From: an uncultured Clostridia bacterium
Lineage (GTDB): Bacteria > Bacillota > Clostridia > Christensenellales > QALW01
Length of the DNA stretch: 64,000 nucleotides
NCBI GenBank assembly: GCA_934465535.1
Contig: CAKSKV010000002.1
Span: forward strand, 124,001-188,000
Direction of reading: 5' to 3'
The translations under genes were made by a program, and so were the position numbers. Below, in pieces: positions 16,544 through 25,071 of this stretch. Under the pieces are notes generated by a model. That model did no database searches. It saw nothing but the letters and a program-made list of their open reading frames with translations, and was not told the origin of the DNA. Positions within the stretch are counted from its first letter, which is position 1. Every line of letters starts with the position of its first letter.

Positions 16544-19219
16544 TTAATGCTGCTTTGCTCTCTCTGCGCCTTTTTTTGCGCATTTTCTCTGCACAAGCTT
16601 TACAAGCTCCGCTATCGGAACTATCGCCAAAGCAAGCGCCATTGCCGTAAAGTATTCCGCTGCGCTTATGCTTGTAAACTCAAAGGCCGAAGCAAGGAAG
16701 GGGATATATATTACCGCCGCAGTGGCCGCAAGGGACAGCAGCATCGATGCCAGTATATACCGGTTGTGGCTGCCTTTGAGGCTCATTGCCACAACGCTGC
16801 CCCTTTGCGAGCGCATATTGAAGGAATGGAATATCTCGCACATGCTCATTGTCAAAAACGCCATGGTCATACCGTCGGGGGATTCCGCAATTTCAAAGCG
16901 CCCCGTTTCCATAAAATGCCCCACAAAATATGCCGCCAGCGTAAGCAGGGCAATAACCGCACCCTGCCATATCATATCAGCGCCCATGCCGCCTGCAAAT
17001 ATGCCGTCGTTTGCCTTCCGGGGCGGCCTGTTCATAACACCCTTTTCGCTCTTTTCCAGCCCCAGCGCCACCGCAGGCAGGCAGTCCGTAACCAGATTTA
17101 TCCACAAAAGATGTACCGGACGCAGTATCGTAAAGCCCAGAACATCGGCAACAAATATGCTTATCACCTCGGCAAGGTTTGCACTGAGCAGAAACTGTAT
17201 GGCCTTGCGAATGTTGTCATATATTCTGCGACCCTCGCCCACCGCTGTCACAATGGTTGCAAAGTTATCGTCCGCAAGCACCATATCCGCCACATTTTTT
17301 GTAACATCGGTGCCGGTTATGCCCATGCCCACACCTATATCGGCGCTTTTTATGGAGGGCGCGTCGTTTACGCCGTCCCCCGTCATGGCCACAATGCAGC
17401 CCTTTGCCTTCCACGCATTTACTATGCGCACCTTGTTCTCCGGCTGTACGCGGGCATATACGGAATACTGCCCCACGCGCTGCGAAAATTCCTCATCGCT
17501 CATGCGGTCCAGCTCCGCGCCCGTTATGGCTTGGCTCTCCGATGTGATTATCCCCAGCTCCTTGGCTATGGCCACCGCCGTATCCTTATGGTCGCCCGTT
17601 ATCATCACCGGCCGTATGCCCGCCTGACGGCAGCGCTCAATGGCCGCCTTTACCTCGGGACGCACGGGGTCTATCATTCCCACAAGCCCCACCATGGTAA
17701 GCCCCTGCTCCAGAGCCTCCGGGGAGGTATCGCCGGGCATATCGCCGCAGCGCCGCACCGCAAGCGCCAGCACCCGCAGCGCACGGGAAGCATATTCCCT
17801 GTTCTGCCGCAGAAAACGCTCGCGCGCCGCATCGTCCATGGGCTTTGCCTCGCCGTTTTCAAGGTATGTATCGCACTGCTTTATCACCTCGTCGGGCGCG
17901 CCCTTTGTAAATATTATATAGCCGTCATCGGTTTTGTGCACCGTGCTCATGCGCTTGCGCACCGAGTCAAACGGCGCCTCCCCCACTCTGGGCAGCCGCT
18001 TCTCAAGCTCACGCTTATCCTCGCCCTGCGCCGTTGCAAAATTCACAAGCGCAAGCTCCGTAGGCTCGCCGGTAAGGCCTCCGTCGGGAGCCACCGCCAC
18101 ATCGGTGCAAAGCGTCATGCCCTGCGCCAGCAGCCTTTCATCGCCTGCGTAATGCTCCACCACCGTCATTTTGTTCTGCGTAAGGGTGCCGGTTTTGTCA
18201 GAGCATATAATTTCCGCGCAGCCCAGGGTCTCCACCGCAGTAAGCCTGCGGATTATGGCGCTTTGCTTTGCCATTTTGGTAACGCCCATGCTCAGCACTA
18301 TCGTAACCACGGCGGCCAGCCCCTCCGGGATTGCCGCCACCGCTAACGACACCGCCAGCATAAAGGTATCAAGGAAGAATTTCGCGTCCGGGTGATGCCC
18401 CACCGCGTATTCTCTTGCTATTCCGAAAAGGAAAATGAAGATGCATATGCCTATTACGGCATAGGAAAGCACCCGGCTCAGCTGCGCCAGACGCTTCTGC
18501 AGCGGTGTCTGTCCCTCGCCCGCCGAGGCAATGGCCCCTGCAATCTTACCCATTTCCGTGTCCATGCCGGTCGCGCACACTACCGCCTTGCCGCGGCCGT
18601 ACACGCAGGCGCTGCCCATGTACACCATGTTCCGCCTGTCGCCCAGGGTCACATCGCCGCTTACGCTTTCCAGCTTATCCGCCGTTTTGTTTACCGGCAG
18701 GGATTCCCCGGTAAGGGCGGATTCCTCGGTCTTAAGACTGGCGCACTCTGTCAGGCGCGCATCGGCGGGCACTGCGTCCCCTGCCTCCAGCACTATAATA
18801 TCCCCCGGAACCAGCTCCTCGCTTTTAATAACCTCCACCCGGCCGTCCCTTAACACCTTGCTGGTGGCGGCGGACAACGCCTGAAGTGCCTCTATCGCCT
18901 TTTCCGCCTTGCCCTCCTGATATACGCCCAGCACGGCATTTATTATAACCACCGCCATGATGATTATCACATCCGTGGGAAACTCGTGCTCAAGCAGGGT
19001 GGTTATGCCGGATACTATCGCCGCCGCTATGAGTATAAGAGTCATAGGGTCGGCAAGCTGCTCCAACAGCCTTCTTATAAGCGGCTTCTTTTTTGCCTGA
19101 ACAAGCCTGTTGGGGCCGTGTTTTGCAAGCCTCTCCCCGGCCTGAGCGCCCGTAAGGCCTTCCTCTGCGGCATCCAGCTCCTTCAAAGTATCGGCAACAT
19201 CGGATAAATAATACTTCAT
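16544..19219 (-). CDS. P-type cation-transporting ATPase, probably a Mn2+ exporter
   Basis: An 891-residue P2-type ATPase of the SERCA/PMCA-like bacterial family. Visible are the cation-ATPase N-terminal domain, the TGES loop (ALTGESLPVNK), the M4 ion site VAAIPEGLAAVV, the phosphorylation motif SDKTGTLTQNK, MITGDHKDTA, and the hinge MTGDGVNDAPSIK. M6 contains NLVTDCLPAVALG. By sequence alone it would be called a calcium pump. However, its leader carries a yybP-ykoY (Mn2+-sensing) riboswitch, and homologues under this riboswitch, such as Lactococcus YoaB, act in Mn2+ export. Mn2+ as the main substrate is therefore inferred. The ribosome site is AAAGGAAG. Confidence 0.93.
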   Translation of the reverse strand: MKYYLSDVADTLKELDAAEEGLTGAQAGERLAKHGPNRLVQAKKKPLIRRLLEQLADPMTLILIAAAIVSGITTLLEHEFPTDVIIIMAVVIINAVLGVYQEGKAEKAIEALQALSAATSKVLRDGRVEVIKSEELVPGDIIVLEAGDAVPADARLTECASLKTEESALTGESLPVNKTADKLESVSGDVTLGDRRNMVYMGSACVYGRGKAVVCATGMDTEMGKIAGAIASAGEGQTPLQKRLAQLSRVLSYAVIGICIFIFLFGIAREYAVGHHPDAKFFLDTFMLAVSLAVAAIPEGLAAVVTIVLSMGVTKMAKQSAIIRRLTAVETLGCAEIICSDKTGTLTQNKMTVVEHYAGDERLLAQGMTLCTDVAVAPDGGLTGEPTELALVNFATAQGEDKRELEKRLPRVGEAPFDSVRKRMSTVHKTDDGYIIFTKGAPDEVIKQCDTYLENGEAKPMDDAARERFLRQNREYASRALRVLALAVRRCGDMPGDTSPEALEQGLTMVGLVGMIDPVRPEVKAAIERCRQAGIRPVMITGDHKDTAVAIAKELGIITSESQAITGAELDRMSDEEFSQRVGQYSVYARVQPENKVRIVNAWKAKGCIVAMTGDGVNDAPSIKSADIGVGMGITGTDVTKNVADMVLADDNFATIVTAVGEGRRIYDNIRKAIQFLLSANLAEVISIFVADVLGFTILRPVHLLWINLVTDCLPAVALGLEKSEKGVMNRPPRKANDGIFAGGMGADMIWQGAVIALLTLAAYFVGHFMETGRFEIAESPDGMTMAFLTMSMCEIFHSFNMRSQRGSVVAMSLKGSHNRYILASMLLSLAATAAVIYIPFLASAFEFTSISAAEYFTAMALALAIVPIAELVKLVQRKCAKKGAERAKQH

Positions 19220-19322
19220 CTTTTCTTCCTTTCTGAAAATATGTTTTTCATATCATCGCTGCCCGTTTTTTGCTGCTTCGGTTTCGCATCCGCCTGCGGA
19301 TGCCCTGCAATCCCTATATATC

Positions 19323-19368
19323 AAAAAAGACCCTTCAGTACTCCATTAAAAATGATACTGAAAGGTCT
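19323..19368 (-). terminator. Expression-platform terminator of the Mn riboswitch
   Basis: On the minus strand, AGACCTTTCAGTA pairs with TACTGAAGGGTCT around a 17-base loop and is followed by TTTTT. Its left arm overlaps the conserved GCAAGACCTTT end of the aptamer, as expected for a ligand-controlled terminator. Confidence 0.85.
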
Positions 19369-19460
19369 TGCTGCTCATCATTATGCGCTGAGCCCGGCAT
19401 ACCAGCCGGATCCTATCCGACGGTTGTTGACATACCGGCTTAAGCTACTCCCCTTTTTGA
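19362..19460 (-). ncRNA. yybP-ykoY (manganese) riboswitch
   Basis: The minus-strand leader of the P-type ATPase contains the conserved parts of this family in order: GGGGAGTAGC, GTCAACA, CCGGGCTCAGCGCA and GCAAGACCTTT. The last overlaps a terminator hairpin. In characterised members Mn2+ stabilises the aptamer and prevents termination, turning on exporters. This fits the gene that follows. Confidence 0.9.
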
Positions 19461-19495
19461 ATATATTGGGTGTTGCATATATTGTTTACATTCTT

Positions 19496-19525
19496 ATAAT
19501 ACCACGCTCCGCCCGTGTTTGTCAA
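19496..19525 (-). promoter_or_regulatory. Promoter of riboswitch-ATPase transcript
   Basis: TTGACA-18-TATTAT on the minus strand, about 35 bases before the aptamer begins. Confidence 0.75.
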
Positions 19526-19607
19526 CGGTTTGCACGGGCACATTTTTTGCGGCAATGCCGAAAATGCCGTTTTATACCCGTTTTTTTCGGTTTTGCGCAA
19601 AACGGGC

Positions 19608-21938
19608 TTATTCGCTGCGCAGCGCCTCCACGGCATCCTTATTTGCGGCTATAAGCGCCGGAACAAAACCGCCCAGCATGGTCATAACCGTGGAAAGCAC
19701 TGCAAGCCCCAGCGCCTGAAGCGGATCCAGCTGCGCCACCCCGGCAAGCCCCGTAAGGTTTTCCAGTATCGCATTTACCGGCAGGCACAAAAGATATGCC
19801 GCCGCAATGCCCAGCACCCCGGAGAATATGCCCAAAAGGCAGGTCTCCGCCACAAATACGCGCGTTATGTCCTTTTTTCTTGCCCCAAGCGCCCGCAGTA
19901 CGCCGATTTCCTTGGTGCGCTCCAGTACGGAGGTGTAGGTTATTATGCATATCATTATCACGCTTACCACAAGAGACAGCGCGGCAAAGGCAATAAGCAC
20001 CACAAGAATACCGTTTATTATGCTGTCCGTCATGCCGCTTATGGTGCCGGCAAGGTCGGTGTATATTACCATGTCGTCATCGCTCCTGCCCGTGTTGTAG
20101 GCATCCAGATACGCAAGCACCTTATTCTTTGCCTCAAAATCCGCAGGATAAAGCATCAGCATATAGGGCGTATCATCCCCGCCCAGCAGCATAAGCAGCT
20201 GCTCCTTTTCCTCCTTTGTAAGCTCCTGCCCGGTAAGCACGCTTTTATCCGATGCCCGCTGTGCGCGTACAATGTCGGAATCCGTGCTGCCTTTAAGCAC
20301 CTGCTGCGCCAGTGCGTCGCTGTATGCAAGCCCCGCCGAAAGCAGTGCCGAGGAGGAGCTTTCCTTCTGCCGTATCACCCCGGTTATCCTTACCTTTATG
20401 CTGTTTTTAGCGTTGTACACGCCTTCAAGGTCGCTTGAAGGCAAATAATAACCCCCCGCCTCGTTATAGTAATCGTTGTTGTCCGCAAGGCGGTATTCCG
20501 TTCCCACTATGTCCGCAAAGGGTATGGCTTCCGTCTTGTCCGGGTCTATGCCCAGCTTCAGCGCCGCGCTGCGGGGCAGGCGGTTGCGGCTGTCCAGCAC
20601 CAGTACAATATCCGTTGTTTCCGTCGGATATTCCCCCGCCAGAAGATCGTAATTGCTTTTTATATAATCCTCCCCTTTTACAAGGCTTACGGGGTATGAG
20701 GATATTCCCATGGCGCTCATGCCGGAGGACACCGATGCTCCGCCCGAAGATGCGGATATGGCTGAAAGACCGGAGGCAAAGTATTTTCCGTCCCTTTTGC
20801 CCACAAGGTTTATATTTACAAGATATGTTCTGCCCACGCTTTTGCATATGGCGGGATCGATATTGCCTATATACTCAAGATATTCCTTTGAAAAAACATT
20901 CTGATGCACCATTGTGTTTTCCGCAGGGTCATATATCAGCGCACGGTCGGTGTCCGCAAAGCGCTCCGGCAGCGTGCCCTGAAGCCTTTGCACCTCCTCT
21001 GCGGAGGAATTCATTCCCGCCCGGCTGATTATCACCGGGAATTCCGCCATAACATCGGACTGGAAATCCTGTATCTTCACCTTGAAGCCGCCGGAAAGCG
21101 CCAGTATAAGGGCTATTCCTATTATGCCCACGCTGGAGGCAAGCGAGGTAAGGAAGGTGCGTCCCTTTTTTGTGCGCAGATTATTGGCCGAGAGCGAAAG
21201 CGCCGTTAAAAAGCTCATCCGCGTGCGCTTAAGCTCGAATTTTTCGGTGTCCGGCGCTTCGCTGTACGGGTTGCTGTCCGAGACTATGCTGCCGTCGGAA
21301 AACTCGATTATCCTGTCCGAATACTCCCGCGCAAGCTCCGGGTTATGCGTAACCATTATAACCAGCCGCTCTCCTGCGGCCTGCTTTATAAGCTCCATCA
21401 CCTGACGGCTCGTCACCGTGTCCAGCGCGCCGGTGGGCTCGTCGCACAGCAGTATTTCCGGGTCGTTCACAAGCGCCCGCGCAATGGCCACCCTCTGCAT
21501 CTGCCCGCCCGAAAGCTGATTCGGCCTTTTGTGAAGATGCTCGCCCAGCCCCACCTTTTTAAGCAGCTCCACCGCGCGGCTGCGCCGCTGTTTGCGGCTG
21601 ACGCCGCTTAAGGTCATGCCCAGCTCCACATTTGCCACTATGGAAAGATGGGAAATCAGATTATAGCTCTGAAACACGAACCCGACGGAATTGTTTCGGT
21701 AGGCGTCCCAGTCCTTCTGCGAAAAATCCTTGGTGTGCTTGCCCTTTATTATAAGGTCGCCGGAATCATAGCGGTCCAGCCCCCCGATAATATTAAGACA
21801 GGTGGTCTTTCCGGAGCCGCTGGCGCCCAGAATGGACACAAACTCCTTTTGGCGGAAAGCAACGCTCACTCCCCGCAGTGCCTGAGTGGATACCTCCCCC
21901 ACCCGATAGCTTTTACAAATATCCTTAAGCTCCAGCAT
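19608..21938 (-). CDS. MacB-like ABC transporter, fused ATPase and permease
   Basis: A 776-residue protein. Residues 1-225 form an ABC ATPase (GASGSGKTTCLNIIGG Walker A, LSGGQMQRVAIARAL signature, LLCDEPTGALD Walker B). The rest is an FtsX-type permease with one membrane helix near 255-280, a long extracellular domain (about 285-620) and three C-terminal helices. This fits MacB-type mechanotransmission transporters that act on peptides, lipids or drugs outside the membrane, rather than classic importers. The substrate is unknown. It stands alone behind its own promoter, with a GGAGG ribosome site. Confidence 0.9.
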   Translation of the reverse strand: MLELKDICKSYRVGEVSTQALRGVSVAFRQKEFVSILGASGSGKTTCLNIIGGLDRYDSGDLIIKGKHTKDFSQKDWDAYRNNSVGFVFQSYNLISHLSIVANVELGMTLSGVSRKQRRSRAVELLKKVGLGEHLHKRPNQLSGGQMQRVAIARALVNDPEILLCDEPTGALDTVTSRQVMELIKQAAGERLVIMVTHNPELAREYSDRIIEFSDGSIVSDSNPYSEAPDTEKFELKRTRMSFLTALSLSANNLRTKKGRTFLTSLASSVGIIGIALILALSGGFKVKIQDFQSDVMAEFPVIISRAGMNSSAEEVQRLQGTLPERFADTDRALIYDPAENTMVHQNVFSKEYLEYIGNIDPAICKSVGRTYLVNINLVGKRDGKYFASGLSAISASSGGASVSSGMSAMGISSYPVSLVKGEDYIKSNYDLLAGEYPTETTDIVLVLDSRNRLPRSAALKLGIDPDKTEAIPFADIVGTEYRLADNNDYYNEAGGYYLPSSDLEGVYNAKNSIKVRITGVIRQKESSSSALLSAGLAYSDALAQQVLKGSTDSDIVRAQRASDKSVLTGQELTKEEKEQLLMLLGGDDTPYMLMLYPADFEAKNKVLAYLDAYNTGRSDDDMVIYTDLAGTISGMTDSIINGILVVLIAFAALSLVVSVIMICIITYTSVLERTKEIGVLRALGARKKDITRVFVAETCLLGIFSGVLGIAAAYLLCLPVNAILENLTGLAGVAQLDPLQALGLAVLSTVMTMLGGFVPALIAANKDAVEALRSE

Positions 21939-22039
21939 ATTTCTGCCTCCCTATATCGGTTTGTGTTTTTATGCGCATTTTGCGCCCTAAGCACAGGCGG
22001 ATGTCCCTGCGCCCCTGCACACCCGATTCATACCGTAAA

Positions 22040-22068
22040 AGCATATTATGCCCTGCGCAAAGTGTCAA
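22040..22068 (-). promoter_or_regulatory. Promoter of the MacB-like transporter
   Basis: TTGACA-17-TATGCT on the minus strand, about 100 bases before the start codon. Confidence 0.65.
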
Positions 22069-22156
22069 GAAAACATTTGTGAACATTTATCCTTTTCTGA
22101 ACGCCGTCTTTTGCAAAAAGCTTTTCTCTTAAGCAAAACGCCCGCCTTAAGGGGCG

Positions 22157-22190
22157 TAAAAAAGAAAACGGACCGTTTGAAAACGGTCCG
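22157..22190 (-). terminator. Terminator after rpmE
   Basis: The stem CGGACCGTTT/AAACGGTCCG with a two-base loop is followed by TTTTCTTTTTT on the minus strand. Confidence 0.85.
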
Positions 22191-22255
22191 CGGTTCGTTT
22201 CTGCCGGGCAGAAGCCCTTGCCTGAAGCTGGGCTTCCCCATGCTCGAGGCGACAA

Positions 22256-22453
22256 TTACATACCGTATCTTTTCTTGAACTTGTCCACGCGTCCGCCGGT
22301 GTCCACCAGCTTCTGCTTGCCGGTATAGAACGGATGGCACTTGGAGCAAATCTCAACCTTGAGCTCACTCTTGGTGGAGCCGGTCTCAAAGGTCTCACCG
22401 CAGGCGCACTTTACAATGGCCTTCTGGTACTTGGGATGTATTCCTTCCTTCAC
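22256..22453 (-). CDS. rpmE: Ribosomal protein bL31 (zinc-binding form)
   Basis: A 65-residue large-subunit ribosomal protein. MKEGIHPKY at the start and the metal pairs CAC (residues 16-18) and CSKC (36-39) mark the zinc-containing type of L31, followed by HPFYTGKQK. The start is GTG at 22453 behind GAGGTGAACAACA. It is a single-gene unit with its own promoter and terminator. Confidence 0.97.
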   Translation of the reverse strand: MKEGIHPKYQKAIVKCACGETFETGSTKSELKVEICSKCHPFYTGKQKLVDTGGRVDKFKKRYGM

Positions 22454-22517
22454 TGTTGTTCACCTCAATTCGGTATTGAAACGGGCATACGCCCTTTCCT
22501 TTTTAATAAGCGTACCT

Positions 22518-22546
22518 ATTATACGCGCTTTAAGCGCATATGTCAA
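22518..22546 (-). promoter_or_regulatory. Promoter of rpmE
   Basis: A consensus promoter, TTGACA-17-TATAAT, on the minus strand, 65 bases before the GTG start. Confidence 0.85.
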
Positions 22547-22624
22547 CCGCAATTTTTATGCCGTGCCTTTGGGGTCCGATGCAAAAAGCACCCGGCGGCA
22601 ATATACGCCTTTGCGCTTTTACGC

Positions 22625-23020
22625 TTATTCCGCATCCGGCTCCAGCTTGGCTCCCGGATTCTTTGCAAGATAATCATCGATGGCCGCCTTTACAGCCTCC
22701 TCTGCCAGAAGCGAGCAGTGCATCTTCACCTCCGGAAGTCCGTCCAGCGCCTCCGCCACCGCCTTGTTTGTAAGGGTCAGCGCCTCCTTGAGGCTTTTGC
22801 CCTTTATCATCTCCGTAGCCATGGAGGATGTGGCAATGGCCGCGCCGCAGCCGAAGGTCTGAAATTTTACATCCTTTATAATGCCGTTTTCCACATCAAG
22901 ATACATTTTCATGATGTCGCCGCACTTTGCATTGCCCACCATGCCTACTCCGTTTGCATTTTCCATCTCGCCCACATTGCGCGGATGACTGAAATGATCC
23001 ATTACCTTTTCGCTGTACAT
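22625..23020 (-). CDS. iscU: Fe-S cluster scaffold protein, IscU/NifU N-terminal type
   Basis: A 131-residue scaffold on which Fe-S clusters are assembled from sulfur delivered by the desulfurase. It has the three cluster-ligand Cys in normal contexts: GNAKCGDIMKM, FQTFGCGAAIATSS and EVKMHCSLLAEEA. MYSEKVMDHFSHPRNVG is a typical N-terminus. It follows iscS by about 70 bases and completes iscR-iscS-iscU. No separate ferredoxin or chaperone genes are present. Confidence 0.95.
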   Translation of the reverse strand: MYSEKVMDHFSHPRNVGEMENANGVGMVGNAKCGDIMKMYLDVENGIIKDVKFQTFGCGAAIATSSMATEMIKGKSLKEALTLTNKAVAEALDGLPEVKMHCSLLAEEAVKAAIDDYLAKNPGAKLEPDAE

Positions 23021-23093
23021 AATCCGTTCTCTCCCTGTTAAAACTTTTTTCCGGCGGCCGCGCCGCTGAACTGTTTTTTTTTTCGTATATTTT

Positions 23094-24251
23094 TTATTTT
23101 ACCGTAAGCGGACTCATGGCGCGCAGGCGCTCCACTATCGGAGGCAGCTGCTCAAGGAAATAATCCACATCCTCGTCCGTCGTTTCATCCCCTATGGTCA
23201 CCCGCAGGGAACCGTGCGCCGTTTCATGCTTTAAGCCTATGGCAAGCAGCACATGCGAAGGATCCAACGAGCCGCTGGTGCAGGCCGAGCCGCTGGAGGC
23301 GGCAATGCCCACAAGGTCAAGGCTCAAAAGCAGCGCCTCGCCCTCTATATAGGAAAAGCTGAAGTTCGCATTGCCCGGCAGACGATTGGTGGGATGCCCG
23401 TTAAGCCGCACATCGCTTATATTTTCCAGCACCCCTTTTATTATCCTGTCCCGTTTTCCGGTGATCTCCGCGTTTACCGCGTCCATATTAGCGCAGGCCA
23501 TCTCTATTGCCTTTCCGAAGCCCACCGCAAGGGGAGTATCGTCCGTTCCCGGCCGTCTGCCCCTTTCCTGCGCTCCGCCGAAAAGCAGATTGTTCACCCT
23601 TACGCCTTTTCTTATATACAGCGCGCCTATGCCCTTGGGGCCGTGCAGCTTGTGCGCGCTTATGCTCAGAAGATCAATGTTCATCTCGTTTACATCAATG
23701 TGCTCATGCCCCACCGCCTGCACCGCATCGGTATGGAACACTATGCCGTTTTCATGCGCTATCCTGCCTATTTCCGCAATGGGCTGCACCGTGCCGATTT
23801 CGTTATTTGCAAACATAATGCTTATAAGCGCGGTATCCGGGCGGATAGCCGCCTTAAGTGCCTCTATGCTCACCGTGCCGTATTCGTCCACCGGCAGATA
23901 GGTCACCTCATAGCCCTCTTTTTCCAGCTGCGCGCAGGTATGCAGCACCGCATGATGCTCTATCTGCGAGGTGATTATGTGCTTGCCCCTGCGGCTTGCG
24001 CTCACCGCTCCGCGCAGCGCCCAGTTGTCGCTTTCCGTGCCGCCGGAGGTAAAGAATATCTCCCTGTCCTGCGCGCCTATCGCTCTTGCCACCTGTGCGC
24101 GCGCCTTTTCCATACCCTTTTCCGCATCCCGCCCGAAGGAATGGATGCTGTGCGCGTTGCCGTAAATGTCACAGAAATACGGCAGCATTTCCTTGAGCAC
24201 CTCCGGCTTAACCGCCGTGGTGGCCGCATTGTCCATATATACTTTTCTCAT
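23094..24251 (-). CDS. iscS: Cysteine desulfurase (IscS/NifS)
   Basis: A 385-residue PLP enzyme that takes sulfur from cysteine for Fe-S clusters. MDNAATT at the start, the PLP Lys in SISAHKLHGPKG and the catalytic Cys loop SSGSACTSGSLDPSHVL are all present; the Ser-Cys-rich loop fits the NifS/IscS class that partners IscU. It lies between the Rrf2 regulator and the scaffold gene in one operon. Confidence 0.96.
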   Translation of the reverse strand: MRKVYMDNAATTAVKPEVLKEMLPYFCDIYGNAHSIHSFGRDAEKGMEKARAQVARAIGAQDREIFFTSGGTESDNWALRGAVSASRRGKHIITSQIEHHAVLHTCAQLEKEGYEVTYLPVDEYGTVSIEALKAAIRPDTALISIMFANNEIGTVQPIAEIGRIAHENGIVFHTDAVQAVGHEHIDVNEMNIDLLSISAHKLHGPKGIGALYIRKGVRVNNLLFGGAQERGRRPGTDDTPLAVGFGKAIEMACANMDAVNAEITGKRDRIIKGVLENISDVRLNGHPTNRLPGNANFSFSYIEGEALLLSLDLVGIAASSGSACTSGSLDPSHVLLAIGLKHETAHGSLRVTIGDETTDEDVDYFLEQLPPIVERLRAMSPLTVK

Positions 24252-24316
24252 AATTTCCGCCTTTCCGCAGCCAAGCTGCCCCGCAGACCCGGCTTTTTCG
24301 CCCGAGCCTTTGAATA

Positions 24317-24742
24317 TCAGTCGCCCCGCGCCTGCGCGCAGGAATAATCATTAAGCATATCCTTAAGCGTTATGGCATCCAGCGCACCGTTTACCGCATC
24401 GCTTATACGGTTCCACACCTTGTGCGTTGCGCATTTGTCCGCATCCTTGCACTGCACGCCGCGCTGACAGTCCACTATTGCCATATCGCCCTCAAGCGCC
24501 ACCACTACCTGACGCACCGTGATCTCCTCCGGCGGCTTTGCCAGAGTATAACCCCCCTGCGCGCCGCGCACCGTTTCCACCAGCCCCGCCTTTTTAAGGG
24601 CGGAAAGCAGCTGCTCCAGATATTTTTCCGCCAGGTGCTGGCTGGCCGCTATGTCCTTAAGCGCCACCGGCGGTCCGCCCCAGCCCTGAGCCAGCACAAA
24701 CGCCGCCCTGAGCCCGTAGCGCCCCCTTGTTGTAAATTTCAT
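24317..24742 (-). CDS. iscR: Rrf2-family regulator, IscR-like
   Basis: A 141-residue winged-helix repressor. The N-terminus MKFTTRGRYGLRA and the recognition helix region ASQHLAEKYLEQLL are typical. The three Cys in DCQRGVQCKDADKCATH (about residues 91-107) match the [2Fe-2S] ligand loop of IscR, so it probably senses Fe-S status and controls this operon. The ribosome site is GGGAGG. Direct autoregulation is inferred from position. Confidence 0.92.
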   Translation of the reverse strand: MKFTTRGRYGLRAAFVLAQGWGGPPVALKDIAASQHLAEKYLEQLLSALKKAGLVETVRGAQGGYTLAKPPEEITVRQVVVALEGDMAIVDCQRGVQCKDADKCATHKVWNRISDAVNGALDAITLKDMLNDYSCAQARGD

Positions 24743-24809
24743 TTTTCGCCTCCCGGCAGTTATGGCTTTTATTAGCCTTCCCTAAACACTACCTTTTTAC
24801 TATGGTTTA

Positions 24810-24838
24810 ATTGTAGCACCCGGCGCGTATATTGTCAA
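24810..24838 (-). promoter_or_regulatory. Promoter of iscR-iscS-iscU
   Basis: TTGACA-17-TACAAT on the minus strand, about 68 bases before iscR. The space downstream could hold an Rrf2 operator, but I could not identify a clear palindrome. Confidence 0.8.
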
Positions 24839-24899
24839 ACCGTTTTTTCAGAAAACTTACCTCAGCCGCAAATATGCACCGTCCACCCGCATAAACGCA

Positions 24900-24975
24900 A
24901 AAAAGCCGGCAGGCAGCTCATCGCGCCCGAGATATATTCTTTCGGGCATTTTAATGAAACCGCCTGCCGGCTCCG
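24900..24975 (-). terminator. Terminator after the collagen-like operon
   Basis: The outer stem GCCGGCAGGC/GCCTGCCGGC is followed by TTTTTT on the minus strand. The 48-base loop contains a second hairpin, GCCCGA/TCGGGC. Confidence 0.75.
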
Positions 24976-25071
24976 CCGTGATTTTTTGTTTTCCTTTGCG
25001 CGGCGCCTTTGCCGCGCCCCTTTTACTTCCGTTTTACCGAGTCTGCAGAAAATGCTGCCGTTTTCCCGCCG

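Larger units (their letters stand above)
21939..22255. other. Gap between ABC transporter and rpmE
   Basis: About 317 bases with the ABC transporter promoter on the left and the rpmE terminator on the right. I see no gene here. Confidence 0.7.

Noticed and set aside
15929..18346. A very long open frame on the plus strand (805 codons)
   Set aside because: It lies antisense to the P-type ATPase gene and is a shadow of high GC coding sequence; the product is basic and shows no motif.
24780..24809. An Rrf2/IscR operator between the iscR promoter and start codon
   Set aside because: The sequence has only a weak AAAC..GTTT symmetry and no clear match to known IscR or CymR boxes.
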